A stretch of DNA of 64,000 nt, taken from positions 81,535,987 through 81,599,986 of the forward strand of contig NC_134017.1 of NCBI RefSeq assembly GCF_040712315.1, written 5' to 3'. The notes beneath the pieces were generated by a model. That model had not been told where the DNA came from and did no database searches. It was given only the letters and a program-made list of their open reading frames with translations. Positions 59,599-64,000 of the stretch are shown piece by piece (the stretch's first letter is position 1; every line of letters starts with the position of its first letter). The stretch comes from Castanea sativa (lineage: Eukaryota; Streptophyta; Magnoliopsida; Fagales; Fagaceae). A program made the position numbers and the translations under genes.

Positions 59599-62500
59599 TC
59601 ACCGCAGACTGGAGAATAGGTCTTCAAGTGCGGCATACAAGGGCTCAGCAGCCTTTGGTCTGCTCACCATCCCAAGAAGAATATCTGATGTGGTGAGATA
59701 AGGATCACCATAAAAACGTAAATTGGTATCCATCCTTGTTGCAACAACATTCCCTTCCAATGACACTCCCACAAATGCGCCTGCCATAGTTTGCAAGTGT
59801 CAGCAGTTATCCAACTTTTTTTTTTTTGGTTTGATGAATGCAGTTTATCAACTTTCAGGCTACCGCAAAATTACTTTAAAATGCACAAATCATACTAGAA
59901 AGGGGAAAAGTACAGAAAACAACATCCTTGAGTAGCACTACCTTGCAAAAATGAATATTTATTTATTTTAGGTTGATCTCTAAAACTAAAGATTTTGGTA
60001 TCTTCCTCTAGTCTCTTCACTACTTGCATTTATTTTAGGTTCTCAATCTTTAAAAAATATTTACGCTTCCAATTCAGTTCAAAACTTTAAGATGTTGATT
60101 ACTATTAAAACAATTAAGAAGATTTAATCTTAAAAGAATCAAAGGTGTAAAGCAAACACGAAAACAACAAGAACAAATTAAGTAATGCTGTTAGAGTCGC
60201 ATAGGAGAATACAAGATAATCCACAATCTATTGAAATTAGAAATATGATATATATCTTGCCTCCCTCACCTAAAAGAAACTGTCCTAACAGAACCATGCC
60301 TTCCCCCACCCACCCCATACCAAATGCCAGCACAGAAACATGTGGACATCTAACTATTGTAATTCTACCATAAATCACTGGAATATAGGTAGATTAGTAT
60401 CGACTAATGTGCTAGCATCCACTTAAGATATTTTTCACAACAATTTCCTTTAGTTTTTAGTCCAACAATTCTTGCAGCCAATGCCCAACCTTAATCAACT
60501 GGATTAAGGTTTAGTAAAGTCACTAATTGATATGAAGCCATAAACAGGAACCATATGAGGAAGCAAGTTCCAATGTTCCCACAATTTTTCTCCCTTTTCA
60601 AGAGATTGCAAAATCAACAAATAGAAGAAAATGATTGAACAAAAGAAGCCTACGGCATGCTTTCAATAGCCCAAAGAACAATCCGTAGCCATTTGGGTGT
60701 CAACTGTTAGTAGATTCCAAAGATTTGAACAAGATTTTAGGAACATTCAGTGCTGCTTTTCACTCTCCCCCTTGCTTTTCTCTCTTACACTTGTTTGATC
60801 ATTGTATTTTAAATTGATTGTACTTCTCTCTTAGTACACCACTGGTGTACTAGGTTTGCTTTTTTCTAATAAAATTTTTCGTTTATCAAAAAAAAAAATT
60901 TTAGGAACATTGAGATCGGCCAATGATACTATAATAAAAGGTTTGCAGTTTGTAACCTCTAAAGATCTTCATTTTTTCTTTTTATGTTAAGCCATCATAC
61001 ACAACCTCTAAAGATCTTCATTTTTTCTTTTCATGTTAAGCCATCATACACAATAGCACGTTAAATACATGTATGATTCTAATTATTCATATAACCAAAA
61101 GTTACAGACACACACACAGCTTAAATCATGACGCAATACCTTTGCTACAACTGTATGTATAGCACATTCCAGAACCTCTATCTCCAGCACGAAGATCTGC
61201 TTCCAGCACTCTCCCTACAGGTCCGGCTGCAGCACTACAACCAGCACCAAGAGAAAAATGCATGCGACTACAAAATGTCTTCACAGCTTTTGAATCATGA
61301 AGCACAATTATGAAGTCCACGAGCTCTCCTCCAATCTGGGAACACATAATAAGTACAATTATTAGCTGTAACATAAATTGAGGAAGTCTTGATAAACAAT
61401 TAGAAATTCACAAATAGTTAAAAGGAACTCTTGCCAAACTTGTGCATATCCTAGATTTTTTTTTTTTTTTTCGGGCCTTCTACCTAAGATTGACACTTAC
61501 AAACATTATAGTAGTAATAATAACAAAAAGAAATGAACACTAGAAGTAACATTACAATTTTGTTGTTACCTGAGCACCCCATCCTAAACCAACAGAGAAT
61601 ATGGCCGATGGGGCAGACCATGATCCATCTGACCTTCGAGAAATGACCAAGCCTGTGCCAAGTTTGTAAGCAAGTAGAACACCAGCTTTAGCTACAGTTA
61701 AAATTGCCAGGCCTTTTGCTCCTTTCAAAATTGCTAAGGGTATCGACTTGTCAGGATTCAACCTAGCAACCTGTCAATTCCAATCAAAACTATAAAGTCA
61801 GGAAAAAAAAAAGAGAAAAAAAAAAAAGAAAAGAAAAGAAAAGAAGGAAAACCGCTTTACAAAGGACTGCATATTTAGAATGTTGATGCAAAGTATGAAT
61901 TTCTAAAATACCATCATAGTCCAGTTGACAAGTAGGTGAAAAGAAGCAAAGAGTAAACACAGAAACAAAGCTCCAAAATAGACTATGACCTAGCAAGAAC
62001 TACCCATTAGAATTTTACAATCCTATCTCTTTGACACTACGAAGCAGGAAAGAGATGTTAGTTTTACAAAGATAAAACAAGTTGACATGTAAAATTAAGC
62101 TGAGATGCAATTGAAAATCAAACCTGGCAATAGCTTCTCAAAGTATTGGAGGCCTTGTATATCTCATGTTCCATAGACAAACCAAGTGGAAGATTCAACC
62201 ATCCTCTTGTGCAAGTCCAATCTATCACATCATGCTTTGCTACTTGCACGGCATTGCTGATGCTGTTAATAAGAACACCCTGTAATGGATCAAGCCTATC
62301 ATAGCAGGCATCACAGACCCTCTGGGGATCCCTCTCCCTGAACTTAACAGGTAACAAACACCTCCCCTTGGTACATGCTCTGCAGAAAACTCCTCCACAA
62401 AACCGACAATGATGTCTGCCACGAGTAAGTGCAGTGAAAGGAGTGGTGCACTGCATGCAAACTGTAGTAGAACTATCCGGCAGCCAGTCAGGAGGCTCAG

Positions 62501-63011
62501 CCTCCAATACATCCTTGTAAACACTATAATTAACCCCACTTGATCCACTGGGCTCAAGGAGTGGTGGGGCACTAGGTATGTAAACGGAGGAGTTCAAGAA
62601 GGTATCACCATCCTTTGCGGACCCAAGAAATGAAACATTTGAAGCAGGGAGTAGCGACTGCTGATTTGAAATGAAGCTCGGAAGTTTGCTCCGGCCCGTC
62701 ACAATGGCAAATATACCATTGAGCACATTCTTCAAGTTAACCTCAGGATGATGCATGCTATTATTATTATTATTATAAGGTTGCATGGAATTATGAGTGT
62801 CATCGCTTGAATCATATCCTTCTCCATCAACAGCAAAATCATCCTCGTAAAACGCATGATCCGGTGGAGAGGACTTTGAGTTTGAGTCCCATGGAGAGTC
62901 AGTGTAGTCATCAACATAGTGGAATTGGGCATTATTATTATTATTATTATCCTTTTCAACAACCTTAGAAAGTGAAGAATAAGAAACCCTGGGTGAATCA
63001 AAGTTTGCCAT
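59599..63011 (-). CDS. CFS1: SYLF-FYVE endosomal protein CFS1
   Basis: Endosome/autophagosome protein: FYVE binds PI3P, SYLF binds membrane and actin, and a PSAPP motif recruits the ESCRT-I subunit VPS23A; in Arabidopsis it promotes autophagosome turnover. Four exons (63011-62124, 61770-61570, 61335-61140, 59780-59599) encode 488 aa, close to the family length, with consistent phases. The N-terminal tail is disordered with Asn runs at 22-27 and 80-84. PSAPP is at 146-150. FYVE covers about 176-240 with WLPD (176-179), RGRHHCRFCG (197-206) and RVC (231-233), so all PI3P-binding elements are intact. SYLF spans about 285-488, with GAKGLAILTVAKAG and GLGWGAQ. An upstream in-frame GTG was rejected in favour of the ATG at 63011. 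A 5' untranslated intron is likely, with a donor at 63805. The paralogue CFS2 is the alternative. Confidence 0.9.
60954..61052. repeat. 49-bp tandem duplication in CFS1 intron 3
   Basis: Two adjacent copies begin AACCTCTAAAGATCTTCATT and end CCATCATACAC. They differ at one base (TTTTTATG versus TTTTCATG), so the duplication is recent. Confidence 0.88.
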
Positions 63012-64000
63012 GGCCCATACACTCACACGCTTTTCTTTTTTCTACAATTAAAGCCAGCCAACCCCACCAGACAGACAGAGCTCAGCAAAGGCCTAAGCAA
63101 AGCACTGAAATTTGAACATAGATGCCCCTCTCAGCAACAAATGTAAGACAAAAATTATACAACAATTAATAATAAAACAAAGCATACCCATTAATAAATT
63201 CATTAACCCAATTATTCAGATGGGCTCCTAGCCTAGGATTGGTGCCCATCTCATCTACAAATACAAGACAAGACAGATTCAATAATAAACAAACAAACCC
63301 CATTTTTAGAATCAAGCAAGCAAGCAAGCCTGTCAATTCATAATAATAAAGCTTAGTATTCAATTGAAATGAGCTTGGCAATCAATCATGTTAAGGTCCT
63401 AGAGGTAGAACAACAAGAACATAGAAAGAATTAATTAGGGTTTTGAAAACGGTAGAGACATCACATCATATGTTCTATAGACTGATTAGGGTTACCTTAA
63501 TTTCAAGGAAATTAAAAATAAAAAATAAAAAAAACGATACCTTTTTATTATTAGACGACTTGGAATTCGAATTCGATGAATATCCGTGTTTTGTAATTCT
63601 CACTGCAAAAGCAAAACGCAAAGAATAGAAATATAATCAAATAAATTGAGATCTAAGATCATCTAATGCTGAACGAAGGAACATATATAGAATAGAAGAT
63701 CCGCCGAATAAGAATGAGAAATTAGAAAAAATAAATACGAAGGAGCGAACGGAGACAGCAAAATCGGAATCAAACTGATAGTTTGAACTTATAAAGAGGA
63801 AGTACCTGATTCTGAATGATTGATTTGCTTAAAACAAGGCCAGCTACAGCAGACAGACCCTTAATCATAAGAATTTGTGAGAGGGTTTTCTCGCAGATGG
63901 GGAAAAGGGACGAAAAACAACGTATATAAAACTGAGAGGTGAGGAAGAAACGGAAAATACAAATTATGATGGATAAACAACAGTGGATTGAAAACTAACG
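63012..64000 (-). other. CFS1 5' untranslated region, leader intron and promoter side
   Basis: A donor-like CAG|GTACTT at 63806/63805 and an acceptor-like TTGTAG near 63040 suggest a leader intron of about 0.75 kb. The first exon is likely around 63806-63900. The promoter lies near or beyond the right edge. No second gene is seen. Confidence 0.4.

Overview
The window looks like AT-rich nuclear DNA from a eudicot plant, probably a woody perennial. Evidence is split genes with plant-type introns, plant-specific families (terpene synthase, plant reticulon-like, DUF1666, SYLF-FYVE) and dense plant repeats (Ty1/copia, L1 and RTE LINEs, tRNA-type SINEs, MITEs, Helitron-like units). The species cannot be fixed by reading; a Fagales-type tree is only a guess from the look of the repeats.

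Six protein genes can be modelled exon by exon, and all lie on the minus strand. They are: a terpene synthase of TPS-g type (1-3016, its 3' end off the left edge); a small reticulon-like protein (17893-20542, 181 aa); a Pumilio RNA-binding protein of the APUM5/6 class (22696-31371, 1020 aa); a DUF1666 protein (40761-43923, 431 aa); an F-box protein (53123-56996, 236 aa); and the endosomal SYLF-FYVE protein CFS1 (59599-63011, 488 aa). Exon phases agree at every junction and no internal stop was found, so all six look intact in what is visible.

Between them lies repeat-rich DNA. 3244-10439 is a broken Ty1/copia element whose 5' LTR begins about 150 bp upstream of the terpene synthase TATA box and whose 3' LTR is cut short. 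11011-12467 is an inverted-repeat element carrying a transit-peptide-like reading frame. 12650-16265 is a head-to-tail array of about 0.8-kb units; each complete unit ends in a short hairpin and a CTAGT-like motif, as Helitrons do, and the last unit holds a SINE with a target duplication. 33.4-40.7 kb and 45-53 kb hold SINEs, MITEs, an L1 fragment with a perfect 12-bp target duplication, RTE fragments, a ~95-bp minisatellite and long TA tracts.

The genes do not form an operon or an obvious cluster. The terpene synthase makes volatile terpenes, the reticulon-like protein shapes ER membrane, the Pumilio protein controls mRNAs, the F-box protein is a probable ubiquitin-ligase adaptor and CFS1 works in endosome/autophagosome turnover. 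The most unusual features are the tandem Helitron-like array, a GC-AG intron at a Pumilio exon junction, and the copia LTR next to the terpene synthase promoter.
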